56,833 nucleotides of DNA from Marinobacter sp. (GCA_029264995.1 JAJUKC010000006.1:1-56833); one strand, 5' to 3'. Counted from the stretch's first letter, positions 47,096-56,186 are shown. Notes: generated by a model from the sequence alone, not told the origin. Made by a program: numbers and translations.

Positions 47096-47737
47096 ATGGC
47101 CAGGCACAGTATTCTCGACACACTCAACGACTCCCTGCGCAAGGACACCCTTGAGGGGCTCCAGGCCATGCGTTTCCCTCCCGGGCAGGTGCTGTTCAGT
47201 GCCGGAGAACATTGCCGGGGCCTTCCCCTGGTACTGGCTGGCAGTATCAAGGTGCAGATGACCGGAGTGTCTGGCCACAGCATCGTGCTCTACCGCATGG
47301 GCGCTGACGATATCTGTACGCTGTCCATTGGCTGTCTGATGACGGGGCGTGGCTACCGGGCCGAAGCCATTGTCGAAGATGAGGCAGAAGCCGCCATTAT
47401 CCCCCGGGGACTATTCGATCGGCTGATGGATCAGTCGGCAGAGTTCCGGCTGGGAATTATGGAGTCCTATGGTCGTCGTCTCGACGATCTGATGTTGTTG
47501 GTTGAGGAAGTGGCGTTTCACCGGATGGATGAGCGTCTGGAAGAGTGGCTTCAGGCCCGTGCTGCTGGTGGCCAGAACGTACTGAATATTACCCATCAGG
47601 AGCTGGCCGTAGAGCTGGGAACGGCCCGGGAAGTGGTCAGCCGCCTGCTGAAAGAACTCGAACGCCGGGGCCAGGTTCGGTTGGCCCGCGGTCGGGTTGA
47701 GCTCACCGGATTGCTGAAAACCGCGTCACTGGCGTGA
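47096..47737 (+). CDS. Crp/Fnr-family transcription regulator
   Basis: A 213-residue regulator with an N-terminal cyclic-nucleotide-type beta-barrel (FPPGQVLFSAGEHCRGLPLVLAGSIKV), a dimerisation helix, and a C-terminal winged helix (NITHQELAVELGTAREVVSRLLKELERRGQV). It lacks the four-Cys set of true FNR but has DICTLSIGC, a Cys pair in the sensing domain that could respond to redox or sulfur species (inference). The ATG at 47096 is chosen by homology; a GTG at 47048 would include the palindrome. It is divergent from the DUF2892 gene and overlaps the glycerate-kinase remnant by 12 bp tail to tail. Confidence 0.88.
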   Translation: MARHSILDTLNDSLRKDTLEGLQAMRFPPGQVLFSAGEHCRGLPLVLAGSIKVQMTGVSGHSIVLYRMGADDICTLSIGCLMTGRGYRAEAIVEDEAEAAIIPRGLFDRLMDQSAEFRLGIMESYGRRLDDLMLLVEEVAFHRMDERLEEWLQARAAGGQNVLNITHQELAVELGTAREVVSRLLKELERRGQVRLARGRVELTGLLKTASLA

Positions 47738-48283
47738 GAAGCCGTGCGTCAGGCGCGCCAACTGCTCTGAAGATTGCTCCAGATTGGCCTCTGCCCGGGC
47801 ATAGGCGTCCGGCAGGGTGATCAGCAGGCGGGCCCCCAGGGCCTGTAATATGCCGGCACCGCCGTCGGTTGTTGCACTTCCTCCCAGGCCCATAATCAAT
47901 GTTTTTGGCCGGTGCTCCAGGGCCGCAAGAATCACTTCTCCGGTGCCCCGGCTGGTTGCCCGGAGCGAATCCCGGGCCTTGGCGGGTATACAATGCAGGC
48001 CGCTGGCTTCTGCCACCTCAATGATGGCGGTTTCGTTGCTATTGGCCAGACCAAAGCGTGCTTCAATCGGCTCGCCCAACGGGCCCGTGACAGACACCGT
48101 ATGCAGCCGCCCGCCCATAGCCTCTGTCAGTGCCTCAGTGGTTCCTTCACCCCCATCGGCGAGGGGGATTTCCACAACCTCATCCTCCGGGGCGGCCTTG
48201 CGCCATCCACGGGTGATAGCAGCGGCGACCTGCTTCGCAGACAGGCATTCCTTGAAGGAGTCGGGCGCAACAACGATCCGCAT
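47726..48283 (-). pseudogene. Glycerate kinase with internal deletion
   Basis: The first 155 residues are a clear glycerate kinase of the GarK/GlxK family: MRIVVAPDSFKECLSAKQVA, PLADGGEGTTEAL, and MGLGGSATTDGGAGILQALGARLL. The family is about 370-380 residues, yet this frame ends at 185. The last 30 residues (PDAYARAEANLEQSSEQLARL) look like the family's extreme C-terminus, so about 190 central residues appear to have been lost in frame. The missing part includes much of the catalytic cleft, so activity is unlikely. The gene begins 1 bp after the stop of the Lrp-type regulator and is read with it. Confidence 0.65.
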
Positions 48284-48284
48284 C

Positions 48285-48737
48285 TTACTGTCCTCGGTCT
48301 TTAACGTTTTCCATCACTACAAAGGTGCTGGTCTGCAGTACGTGGGGCAGGCTGGAGATCTGTTCTCCCAGAACCTGCCGGTATTCGGCCATGTTGCGTG
48401 TACGTATTTTCAGAAGATAGTCGAAATTCGCCGCCATCATATGGCACTGCTCCACCGCCGAGATTTGCCGGACGGCCTCATTGAAGGCCGCCAGTGCCTT
48501 GCTACTGGTGTCATTCAGGGTGACCTGGGCGAACGCAATATGAGAGAGCCCCAGCTTGGTCTGGTTCACCATGGCACTGTAGCCGGTAATGTACCCCTGA
48601 TCTTCCAGCCGTTTCATACGTACCTGACAGGGAGTCTTTGATAAACCTACCCGGGAGGCCAGGTCGGTCACGGTAATGCGGCCGTTCTTCTGCAGTTCCC
48701 GGATGATGGAAAGATCGATTCTGTCGAGATCTGCCAT
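48285..48737 (-). CDS. putR: Lrp/AsnC-family regulator, probable PutR
   Basis: A 150-residue Lrp-type protein: N-terminal helix-turn-helix (LDRIDLSIIRELQKNGRITVTDLASRVGLSKTPCQVRMKRLE) and a C-terminal RAM ligand domain. It is divergent from putA, 198 bp apart. In alphaproteobacteria and some marine gammaproteobacteria an Lrp-type PutR activates putA in response to proline. That fits here because this PutA lacks the DNA-binding domain with which the E. coli protein represses its own gene. The gene name is by position and family, not by a unique motif. Confidence 0.8.
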   Translation of the reverse strand: MADLDRIDLSIIRELQKNGRITVTDLASRVGLSKTPCQVRMKRLEDQGYITGYSAMVNQTKLGLSHIAFAQVTLNDTSSKALAAFNEAVRQISAVEQCHMMAANFDYLLKIRTRNMAEYRQVLGEQISSLPHVLQTSTFVVMENVKDRGQ

Positions 48738-48935
48738 GACTGCTATCCTTTGAGATAGTGGATGAATTTTTTAAAAGGCCGAAACGTCCAATATTAGCGA
48801 AAGTGCAGGCTTATAGGTAATTTTTCAGGTACCAAAAAAGGAAAATAATAATCTATTTTGATGCTGAACAGGCTAATTGCATGTACCTGCTTCGCTAAAA
48901 TGCGGTCAGTATTCAAACAATCAGGAGGGTACACC

Positions 48936-51900
48936 ATGAGTCTTCAGCAATCTGTGGCACCGGAGCTCAACGACATTCGCCAGGCGATCCGTGCAAACTA
49001 CCTGGCAGATGAATATGAAGTGATTCACCGGCTGATTGCTGAGGCCCGGTTGTCGGATGAAACCCGAAAGGCTATTTCGGCCCGGGCGGCAGAGCTGGTG
49101 CGTGATGTCCGCAACAGCGCACGCCCGACCATCATGGAAAAGTTTCTGGCCGAATATGGGCTGACCACCAAAGAAGGTGTGGCTCTTATGTGCCTGGCGG
49201 AGGCTTTGCTGCGGGTACCCGACAATCTCACCATCCAGGACCTGATCGAAGACAAGATCACCTCGGGAAACTGGGGTGCTCACGTGGGCAAAGCCAAATC
49301 CGGAATGATCAACTCGGCCACCCTGGCCCTGCTGATGACCAGTAACCTGCTGAAGGATTCCGAGCGCCAGAGTGTGGGTGATACCTTGCGTAAGCTGGTA
49401 AAGCGCCTGGGCGAACCGGTTGTGCGCACCGTGGCGGGCCAGGCCATGAAGGAAATGGGGCGCCAGTTTGTACTGGGCCGTACCATTGAAGAGGCGCAGG
49501 ACCGCGGCAAGTCCCAGGAAGAGCGGGGCTATACCTATTCCTATGACATGCTGGGCGAAGCGGCGCGCACCGATGCCGATGCTCAGCGTTATTACCAGGC
49601 GTACTCTGATGCCATTGACAGCATCAGCAAGCGCTGCAAAGGCGATGTAAGAACGAATCCGGGTATCTCGGTGAAGCTGTCGGCGCTGCTGGCACGCTAT
49701 GAGTACGGGCATAAAGAGCGGGTGATGAATGAGCTCATGCCCCGGGCACTCAAGCTCGCCAAAAAGGCAGCAGCGGCCAACATGGGCTTCAATATTGATG
49801 CCGAAGAGCAGGATCGTCTGGATCTTTCCCTGGATGTGATTGAGGCAATCCTGTCCGACCCGGAACTGAAAGACTGGCAAGGTTTTGGTGTTGTGGTCCA
49901 GGCGTTCGGCAAGCGTGCCTCGCAGACCCTGGACTGGCTCTATGCGCTTTCTGAAAAACTGGATCGCCGCATCATGGTGCGGCTGGTTAAAGGTGCTTAC
50001 TGGGATGCCGAGATCAAGCGTGCCCAGGTGATGGGCCTGTCAGACTTTCCGGTCTTCACCCGCAAGGCCTGCAGCGACGTGGCTTACCTGGCCGGTGCTC
50101 GCAAGCTTCTGGGCATGACCGACCGTATCTACCCGCAGTTCGCCACCCACAACGCCCATTCGGTGTCAGCGGTGCTGGAACTGGCCAAGGATCTGAGCCG
50201 GGATAAATTCGAGTTCCAGCGCCTGCATGGTATGGGTGAGTCCCTGCACGATCAGGTTCTGGAAGATAGTGGTGTGCCCTGTCGGATCTATGCGCCAGTG
50301 GGCGCTCACAAAGACCTGCTGGCCTACCTGGTTCGCCGGCTGCTGGAAAACGGCGCCAACAGCTCCTTCGTTAACCAGATTGTGGATACCAGCATCACCC
50401 CGGAAGAAATTGCCAAAGATCCGATTGATGTGGTGGTGGGGCTTGGCCATAACCTGTCCAGCAAAGCGATTGTGCATCCGTCGAAAATCTTTGGTGAGCA
50501 GCGTCGAAATTCCAAGGGATGGGATATTACGGATCCGGTGACGGTGGCTGAGATTGATGAAGGTCGTAACCGTTACAAGAGCCATCAGTGGAAAGGTGGC
50601 CCGATACTGGCCGTGGATTCTGTCAGTGACGAAGTGGTTGAGGTGCGGAATCCTGCAAACCCGGACGACCTGGTCGGTCACATCACCTATACCTCAGAGG
50701 CGGATATTTCGTCGGCTCTGGACGCCGCTCAGGAGGGCTTCAAACAGTGGTCTTCGGTACCGGCGGAAGAGCGTGCGGCCATGATTCGCAGGGTCGGCGA
50801 CCTGTACGAAGAGAACGTGCACGAGCTGTTTGCGCTAACCACCCGGGAAGCAGGCAAATCCCTGTTGGATGCCGTGGCCGAGATTCGTGAGGCCGTGGAT
50901 TTTGCCATGTTCTATGCCAACGAAGGCATCCGTTACAAGAATGACGGCGAGGCCCGTGGTGTAATGTGTTGTATCTCGCCCTGGAACTTCCCGCTGGCGA
51001 TCTTTACCGGACAGATTCTGGCGAACCTGGCGGCCGGTAACGCGGTGGTGGCCAAGCCGGCAGAACAAACCTCGCTGCTGGCCTTCCGGGCCGTGGAGCT
51101 GATGCATCAGGCCGGCATACCCAGGGCTGCGATCCAGCTATTGCCCGGCACCGGCGCCACCGTGGGTTCCGGCCTGACGTCCGATGCCCGGGTGACCGGT
51201 GTGTGTTTCACGGGTTCAACCGCGACCGCACAGCGGATCAACAAGGCCATGACCGAACACATGGAGCCGGATGCACCGCTGGTGGCAGAAACCGGTGGTC
51301 TGAACGCCATGATTGTGGATTCCACCGCGTTGCCGGAGCAGGTGGTGCGTGACGTGCTGGCATCCTCCTTCCAGAGTGCCGGCCAGCGCTGCTCTGCACT
51401 TCGCATGCTGTATGTGCAGAAGGACATTGCCGATAATTTGCTGGAAATGCTTTACGGTGCCATGGAGGAACTGGGTATTGGTGATCCATGGCAGTTGTCG
51501 ACCGATGTGGGCCCGGTGATCGACGAAAATGCCCGCAAGAAGATTACCGACTATTGCCAGAAATTCGAGCAGCAGGGCAAGCTGCTCAAGAAACTGAATG
51601 TGCCGGAGAAGGGCCTGTTTGTATCGCCGGCAGTGCTTCAGGTGAGCGGAATTGAAGAGCTGGAAGAGGAAATTTTCGGCCCGGTTCTGCATGTGGCCAC
51701 GTTTGAAGCCAAGGACATCGACAAGGTGATTGACGCCGTCAATGCCAAGGGCTACGGCCTGACTTTCGGTATTCATAGCCGCGTTGACCGGCGGATCGAG
51801 CACATTGCCAGTCGTATCAAGGTGGGCAACACCTACGTGAATCGCAACCAGATCGGTGCCATCGTCGGCTCCCAGCCATTCGGTGGTGAAGGGCTGTCTG

Positions 51901-52565
51901 GCACCGGGCCGAAAGCCGGTGGGCCGCAATACGTGCGTCGCTTCCTGCGCGGTGAGGTGGTTGAAAAGCCGGCTCAGTCCAGCGACAAGGTGCTCAGTGC
52001 TGACAAGGCCCAGAAGCTGATCGATAAGCTCGCTAAAGTGGAAGTACCGGAGGCGGAAGGTCGTCAGGCGTTGCTGGAGCCCTTCTTCGGCAAAGTGCCG
52101 GCGCCTCTGGATGAGGGGTACGAAGAAATGCCGGGGCCGACGGGCGAGCAGAACCATCTGTCCTGCCATGGTCGCGGTCTGGTACTGTGCCTTGGACCAG
52201 ACGCCGAGTCTGCTGTCGAGCAGGCAGGCACTGCTCTGTCGCAGGGTAATAAGGTGGTGGTGATTGCACCGGGCGCCGAGAAGGCACTGGCCGATGCCAT
52301 TAAGGCCGGACTTCCGGTTGTTGCCAGCGATGGCATGCTGGATCCGGAAGCACTGAGCCACCTGACCGGCTTTGAAGCGGTGGTGAGCGTAGCCGAGAAG
52401 CCGCTGCTCAAGCAGTACCGCATGGCGCTGTGCAAGCGTGAGGGCGCGCTGTTGCCGGTGATCACAGAGCACAAGCTGGATCAGCGTTACGTGATTGAGC
52501 GGCATCTGTGTATCGACACCACAGCGGCCGGCGGTAACGCCAGCCTGATTGCGTCGGCTGAATAA
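48936..52565 (+). CDS. putA: Bifunctional proline dehydrogenase / P5C dehydrogenase PutA
   Basis: A 1209-residue protein without the N-terminal ribbon-helix-helix domain. Proline dehydrogenase (about residues 30-500) is an FAD barrel with VSVKLSALLARYEYG and KGAYWDAEIKRAQV. The pyrroline-5-carboxylate dehydrogenase (about 540-1020) has SPWNFPLAIFTGQ, FTGSTATAQ, the general base Glu in AETGGLNAM and nucleophile Cys819 in SAGQRCSALR. A further 180-residue C-terminal domain, related to the ALDH fold, seals the channel in longer PutAs. It oxidises proline to glutamate at the membrane surface. The start at 48936 has AGGAGGG 9 bp upstream; the longer frame at 48858 does not. Confidence 0.96.
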   Translation: MSLQQSVAPELNDIRQAIRANYLADEYEVIHRLIAEARLSDETRKAISARAAELVRDVRNSARPTIMEKFLAEYGLTTKEGVALMCLAEALLRVPDNLTIQDLIEDKITSGNWGAHVGKAKSGMINSATLALLMTSNLLKDSERQSVGDTLRKLVKRLGEPVVRTVAGQAMKEMGRQFVLGRTIEEAQDRGKSQEERGYTYSYDMLGEAARTDADAQRYYQAYSDAIDSISKRCKGDVRTNPGISVKLSALLARYEYGHKERVMNELMPRALKLAKKAAAANMGFNIDAEEQDRLDLSLDVIEAILSDPELKDWQGFGVVVQAFGKRASQTLDWLYALSEKLDRRIMVRLVKGAYWDAEIKRAQVMGLSDFPVFTRKACSDVAYLAGARKLLGMTDRIYPQFATHNAHSVSAVLELAKDLSRDKFEFQRLHGMGESLHDQVLEDSGVPCRIYAPVGAHKDLLAYLVRRLLENGANSSFVNQIVDTSITPEEIAKDPIDVVVGLGHNLSSKAIVHPSKIFGEQRRNSKGWDITDPVTVAEIDEGRNRYKSHQWKGGPILAVDSVSDEVVEVRNPANPDDLVGHITYTSEADISSALDAAQEGFKQWSSVPAEERAAMIRRVGDLYEENVHELFALTTREAGKSLLDAVAEIREAVDFAMFYANEGIRYKNDGEARGVMCCISPWNFPLAIFTGQILANLAAGNAVVAKPAEQTSLLAFRAVELMHQAGIPRAAIQLLPGTGATVGSGLTSDARVTGVCFTGSTATAQRINKAMTEHMEPDAPLVAETGGLNAMIVDSTALPEQVVRDVLASSFQSAGQRCSALRMLYVQKDIADNLLEMLYGAMEELGIGDPWQLSTDVGPVIDENARKKITDYCQKFEQQGKLLKKLNVPEKGLFVSPAVLQVSGIEELEEEIFGPVLHVATFEAKDIDKVIDAVNAKGYGLTFGIHSRVDRRIEHIASRIKVGNTYVNRNQIGAIVGSQPFGGEGLSGTGPKAGGPQYVRRFLRGEVVEKPAQSSDKVLSADKAQKLIDKLAKVEVPEAEGRQALLEPFFGKVPAPLDEGYEEMPGPTGEQNHLSCHGRGLVLCLGPDAESAVEQAGTALSQGNKVVVIAPGAEKALADAIKAGLPVVASDGMLDPEALSHLTGFEAVVSVAEKPLLKQYRMALCKREGALLPVITEHKLDQRYVIERHLCIDTTAAGGNASLIASAE

Positions 52566-52576
52566 AACCAGCCAGG

Positions 52577-52610
52577 GCCGGGGGAGTGCTTCCCCCGGCT
52601 TCTCCTTTCC
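52577..52610 (+). terminator. Terminator after putA
   Basis: GCCGGGGGA (52577-52585) pairs with TCCCCCGGC (52591-52599), followed by the pyrimidine tract TTCTCCTTTCC. Confidence 0.75.
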
Positions 52611-52682
52611 TCGCATTTCTGTTGCGAGCCATTCGCGTTACCATAGCCCGCTTTAGCTACACCATTCGAATCGGGCATCCAC

Positions 52683-53894
52683 TTGCAAAGCAACCATTCC
52701 AGCCACCGCGACCCTTCCGGGCGAGCCCCTGAGGCCTCGCAAAATTTCTTCGCGGTCTGTCTGTCACTGACGCTGTGTTTTGTCGTCTACTCAATGCTGA
52801 TTGTGGCAGTGCCTGTGTATGGACTTCAGCTTGGCGCGTCTCCGCTCGTTCTGGGTGCAGTGTTAAGCGCCCAGTATCTGCTACCGCTGGTGCTGGCCAT
52901 TCCCCTGGGAGGCATCGTGAGCCGGTTTGGTGGCAGGGCTACGCTGCTGGCCGGGGCGGGCATTATGGTGGCAGGCTTGTTGTCGATGCATGCGTGGTAT
53001 GGCTATGCGGGCCTCGTGACTGGCCAGTTGCTGGTGGGGCTGGCTCACCTCCAGATGGTGCTGGCTGCCCAGACCATTATCTCCAATCTGGGCACCGGGC
53101 CGAGACTGGAGCAGTACTTTGGCTGGTATGCCACCTGGCTGTCGGGCGGGCAGGTTATTGGCCCGTTGTTGGCCGGTGTCCTGCTGAAGTCTTCCGGTAC
53201 CGAGTACGTGTTCCTTGTGATGGCTCTGTTTGCGCTGGTCTCGGGCGTTGTAACACTCCGCCTGACCGGGCAGGCGAGGGAGCGTATTCATGTTACCCGA
53301 AAGCAGGCGGGCTTCCGGGCGCAATGGCAGCTTGTGGGCAGTAACCGCGGGGTGCAGTTGTCGATTCTGGTGACTGTGTTGGGCATGTTCGCACTCGGGG
53401 TCTACGGCAGCTACCTGCCTGTGTATCTGGAGAGCCTGGCCATAAGCCCGTTGATTATCGGTGTTCTGGTCAGCCTCCGTGCCGGCGTTTCCATGCTGGT
53501 TCGGCCCATTATGGCCCGGATTATTGCCTTGGCGGGTGGCCGTGTGCCGACAGTCCTGCTTTCGCTTGGAACACTCGCCATTGGTCTGGCACTGCTGGGC
53601 GTGTCTGAGCAGGTCATGCTGATGGCAGCCCTGGCCATGCTTGTTGGTATCGGTTCTGGCCTTACCCAGCCTTTGTCCATGGTGATTCTGGCGGAATCCG
53701 TAGAACGGGAGCGGCGTGCAGGGGCATTGGGTATGCGTTTGATGGCAAACCGGGTGGTGCACTTTCTGGCGCCCCTGTTCTTTGGCCTGCAGCTTGAACT
53801 GAGCGGCTTTACGCTGGCGTTTGCGGCTTCAGGTATACTGATTGGCTTCGCGCTGATTCTGACGCATCGACTGTTCAGCTCCGGGAATTTGTAA
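52683..53894 (+). CDS. MFS transporter
   Basis: A 403-residue protein with 12 predicted membrane segments. The first-loop motif GGIVSRFGGRATLLAG (MFS motif A type) lies after helix 2. No substrate is evident. The likely start is TTG at 52683, but no good ribosome-binding site is seen, and helix 1 starts only near residue 22, so the exact start is uncertain. The next MFS gene begins 2 bp after its stop; the two are probably one transcript. Confidence 0.8.
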   Translation: MQSNHSSHRDPSGRAPEASQNFFAVCLSLTLCFVVYSMLIVAVPVYGLQLGASPLVLGAVLSAQYLLPLVLAIPLGGIVSRFGGRATLLAGAGIMVAGLLSMHAWYGYAGLVTGQLLVGLAHLQMVLAAQTIISNLGTGPRLEQYFGWYATWLSGGQVIGPLLAGVLLKSSGTEYVFLVMALFALVSGVVTLRLTGQARERIHVTRKQAGFRAQWQLVGSNRGVQLSILVTVLGMFALGVYGSYLPVYLESLAISPLIIGVLVSLRAGVSMLVRPIMARIIALAGGRVPTVLLSLGTLAIGLALLGVSEQVMLMAALAMLVGIGSGLTQPLSMVILAESVERERRAGALGMRLMANRVVHFLAPLFFGLQLELSGFTLAFAASGILIGFALILTHRLFSSGNL

Positions 53895-53896
53895 CC

Positions 53897-55162
53897 ATGT
53901 CTGGCACGGCCTCCGGCACCTATGATCGGCTGATCAATCCTGTTCTAGTGGCAGGCTGCATTATTATTCTGGTCGGTTTTTCCGTGCGGGCCTCATTCGG
54001 CCTGTTTCAACTGCCGATAGCCCTGGAGTTTGCATGGCCAAGGGAGTCCTTTTCTCTGGCCATCGCCATACAGAACCTGTTCTGGGGCATCGGGCAGCCG
54101 ATTTTTGGTGCCTTTGCCGAGCGCTACGGAGATCGTAAAGCCATTCTGGTGGGTGGTATCTGTTACGTGGTCGGGCTGGTTGCCTCAGCATTCGCCATCA
54201 CTCCGGGCCAGCACCAGCTCCTGGAAATGCTGGTCGGGTTCGGGATTGCCGGAACCGGATTCGGGGTCATTCTCGCCGTCGTAGGGCGCTCTGCTCCGGA
54301 AAAGCATCGCTCCATGGCACTGGGAATCGCGACCGCAGCCGGTTCAGCAGGGCAGATTATTGGCCCGCCCGTCGCGCAGGCGCTGCTGAGCCAGATGCCC
54401 TGGCAAAGCGTGTTCATGGTTCTGGCCGGTTTCATCGCGGTGTCGATGCTTGCCCTGGTGTTCATGCGGGCACCCAAGGCGGCGCCGTCGGCCACTACCG
54501 ATGAACCCATGGGTGTGGTTTTGAAGCGAGCGGTGAAGGACCCGTCGTTCCTGTTCATTTTTATCGGCTTTTTCTCTTGCGGGTATCAGTTGGCTTTCAT
54601 CACCGCCCATTTTCCGGCGTTTATCACGGAAATGTGTGGGCCGATTACACCAGACAGCCTGATCTACGTGCTGGGGGTAACCTCGGCGTCCGGGCTCGGC
54701 GCCATCTCCATTGCCCTGATCGGCCTGTTTAATATCGGCGGCACACTGATGGCCGGCTGGTTGGGTAACCGATACTCCCGCAAGTACCTTCTGGCGACGA
54801 TCTACCTGTTACGAACGATTGTCTCTGCCGCTTTTATCATGGCGCCCATCACGCCGGAGAGTGTGGTGCTCTTCTCGGTGGCAATGGGTTCGTTGTGGCT
54901 GGCGACGGTGCCGCTGACGTCTGGCCTGGTTGCCCACATCTACGGCTTGAAGTACATGGGTACACTCTATGGCCTGGTGTTCTTCTCACACCAGCTTGGC
55001 GGCTTTCTTGGCGTATGGCTGGGCGGGGCCCTGTACGACCTCTACCACAACTACACGCTGGTGTGGTGGATTGGTGTGGGCGTTGGCGCGTTGTCGGCGC
55101 TGATTCACCTGCCGATTCGGGAATACCCCTGGGAGAAGCGAGGGCAGGCGGTTGCGGCCTGA
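53897..55162 (+). CDS. MFS transporter, monocarboxylate/OFA-like
   Basis: A 421-residue protein with 12 membrane segments. The helix 2-3 loop FGAFAERYGDRKAILVGG is MFS motif A, and the middle AAGSAGQIIGPPVAQ is typical of the group with oxalate/formate and monocarboxylate transporters. The opening GFSVRASFGLFQLP supports that group. The substrate is unknown. It begins 2 bp after the preceding MFS gene and ends at a good hairpin before the tRNA-Pro remnant. Confidence 0.85.
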   Translation: MSGTASGTYDRLINPVLVAGCIIILVGFSVRASFGLFQLPIALEFAWPRESFSLAIAIQNLFWGIGQPIFGAFAERYGDRKAILVGGICYVVGLVASAFAITPGQHQLLEMLVGFGIAGTGFGVILAVVGRSAPEKHRSMALGIATAAGSAGQIIGPPVAQALLSQMPWQSVFMVLAGFIAVSMLALVFMRAPKAAPSATTDEPMGVVLKRAVKDPSFLFIFIGFFSCGYQLAFITAHFPAFITEMCGPITPDSLIYVLGVTSASGLGAISIALIGLFNIGGTLMAGWLGNRYSRKYLLATIYLLRTIVSAAFIMAPITPESVVLFSVAMGSLWLATVPLTSGLVAHIYGLKYMGTLYGLVFFSHQLGGFLGVWLGGALYDLYHNYTLVWWIGVGVGALSALIHLPIREYPWEKRGQAVAA

Positions 55163-55170
55163 TAAAACAA

Positions 55171-55200
55171 CAAAGCCCGGACCTTTCGGCCCGGGCTTTG
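55171..55200. terminator. Hairpin terminator after the MFS pair
   Basis: CAAAGCCCGG (55171-55180) and CCGGGCTTTG (55191-55200) form a 10-bp stem; AT-rich sequence on the left and TTTG at the right end support use in both directions, including leftward tRNA transcripts. Confidence 0.75.
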
Positions 55201-55212
55201 TGTAGGGAATTC

Positions 55213-55258
55213 TGGTCGGGACGGTAGGATTTGAACCTACGACCCCTTGCACCCCATG
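55213..55258 (-). other. 3' half of tRNA-Pro (GGG): prophage attachment site
   Basis: Read leftward, the DNA contains anticodon loop ATGGGGT (anticodon GGG), the 3' anticodon strand GCAAG, variable loop, T arm GTAGG-TTCAAAT-CCTAC, acceptor strand CGTCCCG, and ACCA. The 5' half is missing: the five bases before the loop (CATAC) cannot pair with GCAAG and no D arm follows. A tRNA 3' end without its 5' half next to phage genes is the mark of an integrase attachment site. An intact tRNA-Pro should lie at the other prophage end. Confidence 0.85.
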
Positions 55259-55511
55259 TATGGATGAGAAGCGGGGCATGGTGCTGAAATATATAGAGAA
55301 AGGTGATTTTTGGCAGGCCAGAAAATCGGGAAAACCGCCCCTTAAAAATCAAAATCTTACATTGTTGTTTTGGTTCGAAATTCCGCCAGCCCTCTTTCCA
55401 AATACCTCCCCAAAATAGGGGTACAATCAATCCGCCAGCGTGCTATTTAACACTATTTGACATGCAGTTTCTGGCCGCATTGGCTAAGGTGTCCGAAAGA
55501 AGGAGGTTGGC

Positions 55512-55964
55512 ATGCTCAAAAGGACCATACTCTTAATCGCTCTTACCGCCCCCGCGTTGGGGCACGCAGCTGTCTACCAGTGCAAGGTTAACGGGCAAAC
55601 AGTTTTCTCCGACCGTCCTTGCGGCGATAACGCCAAGGAACTGGATCATAAGCCAGCTCCGGCTATTGGCGGTCGATTCGACACTGGTACGGATGCAGAG
55701 TTCTATGAGCCGGAAACCCGTCAGCGATCCAAGGCCAGCGACCCATGCCCTTACATTAACTCTACGGAGCTTCGACGCCTGATCGTGCAGAACAAGATCA
55801 AGCGAGGAATGAAACCGGATGATGTCAGGAGATCTTGGGGGAGCCCGTCAAGCATATCGACTGGCGATCTGACTCAGTGGGCCTATCACTACACTGGCGG
55901 CTCGGCCAATTATGTGTATTTCAGAAACGGGTGTGTTGTTAACTGGAGTGGCTACTACCGCTGA
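55512..55964 (+). CDS. DUF4124 exported protein with BamE/OmlA-like end
   Basis: A 150-residue exported protein. A signal peptide (LLIALTAPALGHA) is followed by the DUF4124 motif AVYQCKVNGQTVFSDRPCG, then after a linker RGMKPDDVRRSWGSP...WAYHYTGG...NGCVVNWSGYY, which resembles the SmpA/OmlA (BamE) fold. A strong AGGAGG site precedes the ATG. It is transcribed opposite to the phage tail genes and sits between them and the attachment site, so it may be a lysogenic-conversion (moron) gene. The function is unknown. Confidence 0.8.
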   Translation: MLKRTILLIALTAPALGHAAVYQCKVNGQTVFSDRPCGDNAKELDHKPAPAIGGRFDTGTDAEFYEPETRQRSKASDPCPYINSTELRRLIVQNKIKRGMKPDDVRRSWGSPSSISTGDLTQWAYHYTGGSANYVYFRNGCVVNWSGYYR

Positions 55965-56186
55965 TCAGATTGTTTGATCAATGCCAGCCAAAGCCGGAGC
56001 TGGCCCCTCAATCTGCCGGCCCCGAATGAATACATGATCCCCCACCTGGGCATCGCCCCGCACTCGCACTCTCGTACCGGTTACCAACTCCACGGTTGCG
56101 CCATCGGTATGCACTGCCACTACTTCGCCCTTGTCTCTCGGCTCTGACGGCAGCAAACCGAGCAGGCGTTTATACAAGTTACTCAT
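55965..56186 (-). CDS. Small phage protein next to tail gene
   Basis: A 73-residue protein, MSNLYKRLLGLLPSEPRDKGEVVAVHTDGATVELVTG, likely a small beta-barrel (OB-like) domain from its alternating strands. Its start overlaps the end of the upstream tail gene by 8 bp, so both belong to the phage late operon. Such small proteins accompany tail tip or baseplate genes; the exact role is not recognisable. Confidence 0.65.
   Translation of the reverse strand: MSNLYKRLLGLLPSEPRDKGEVVAVHTDGATVELVTGTRVRVRGDAQVGDHVFIRGRQIEGPAPALAGIDQTI

Noticed and set aside
55213..55290. Complete tRNA-Pro
   Set aside because: Only the part from the anticodon loop to CCA is present; the bases to the right cannot form the 5' anticodon strand, D arm or acceptor.
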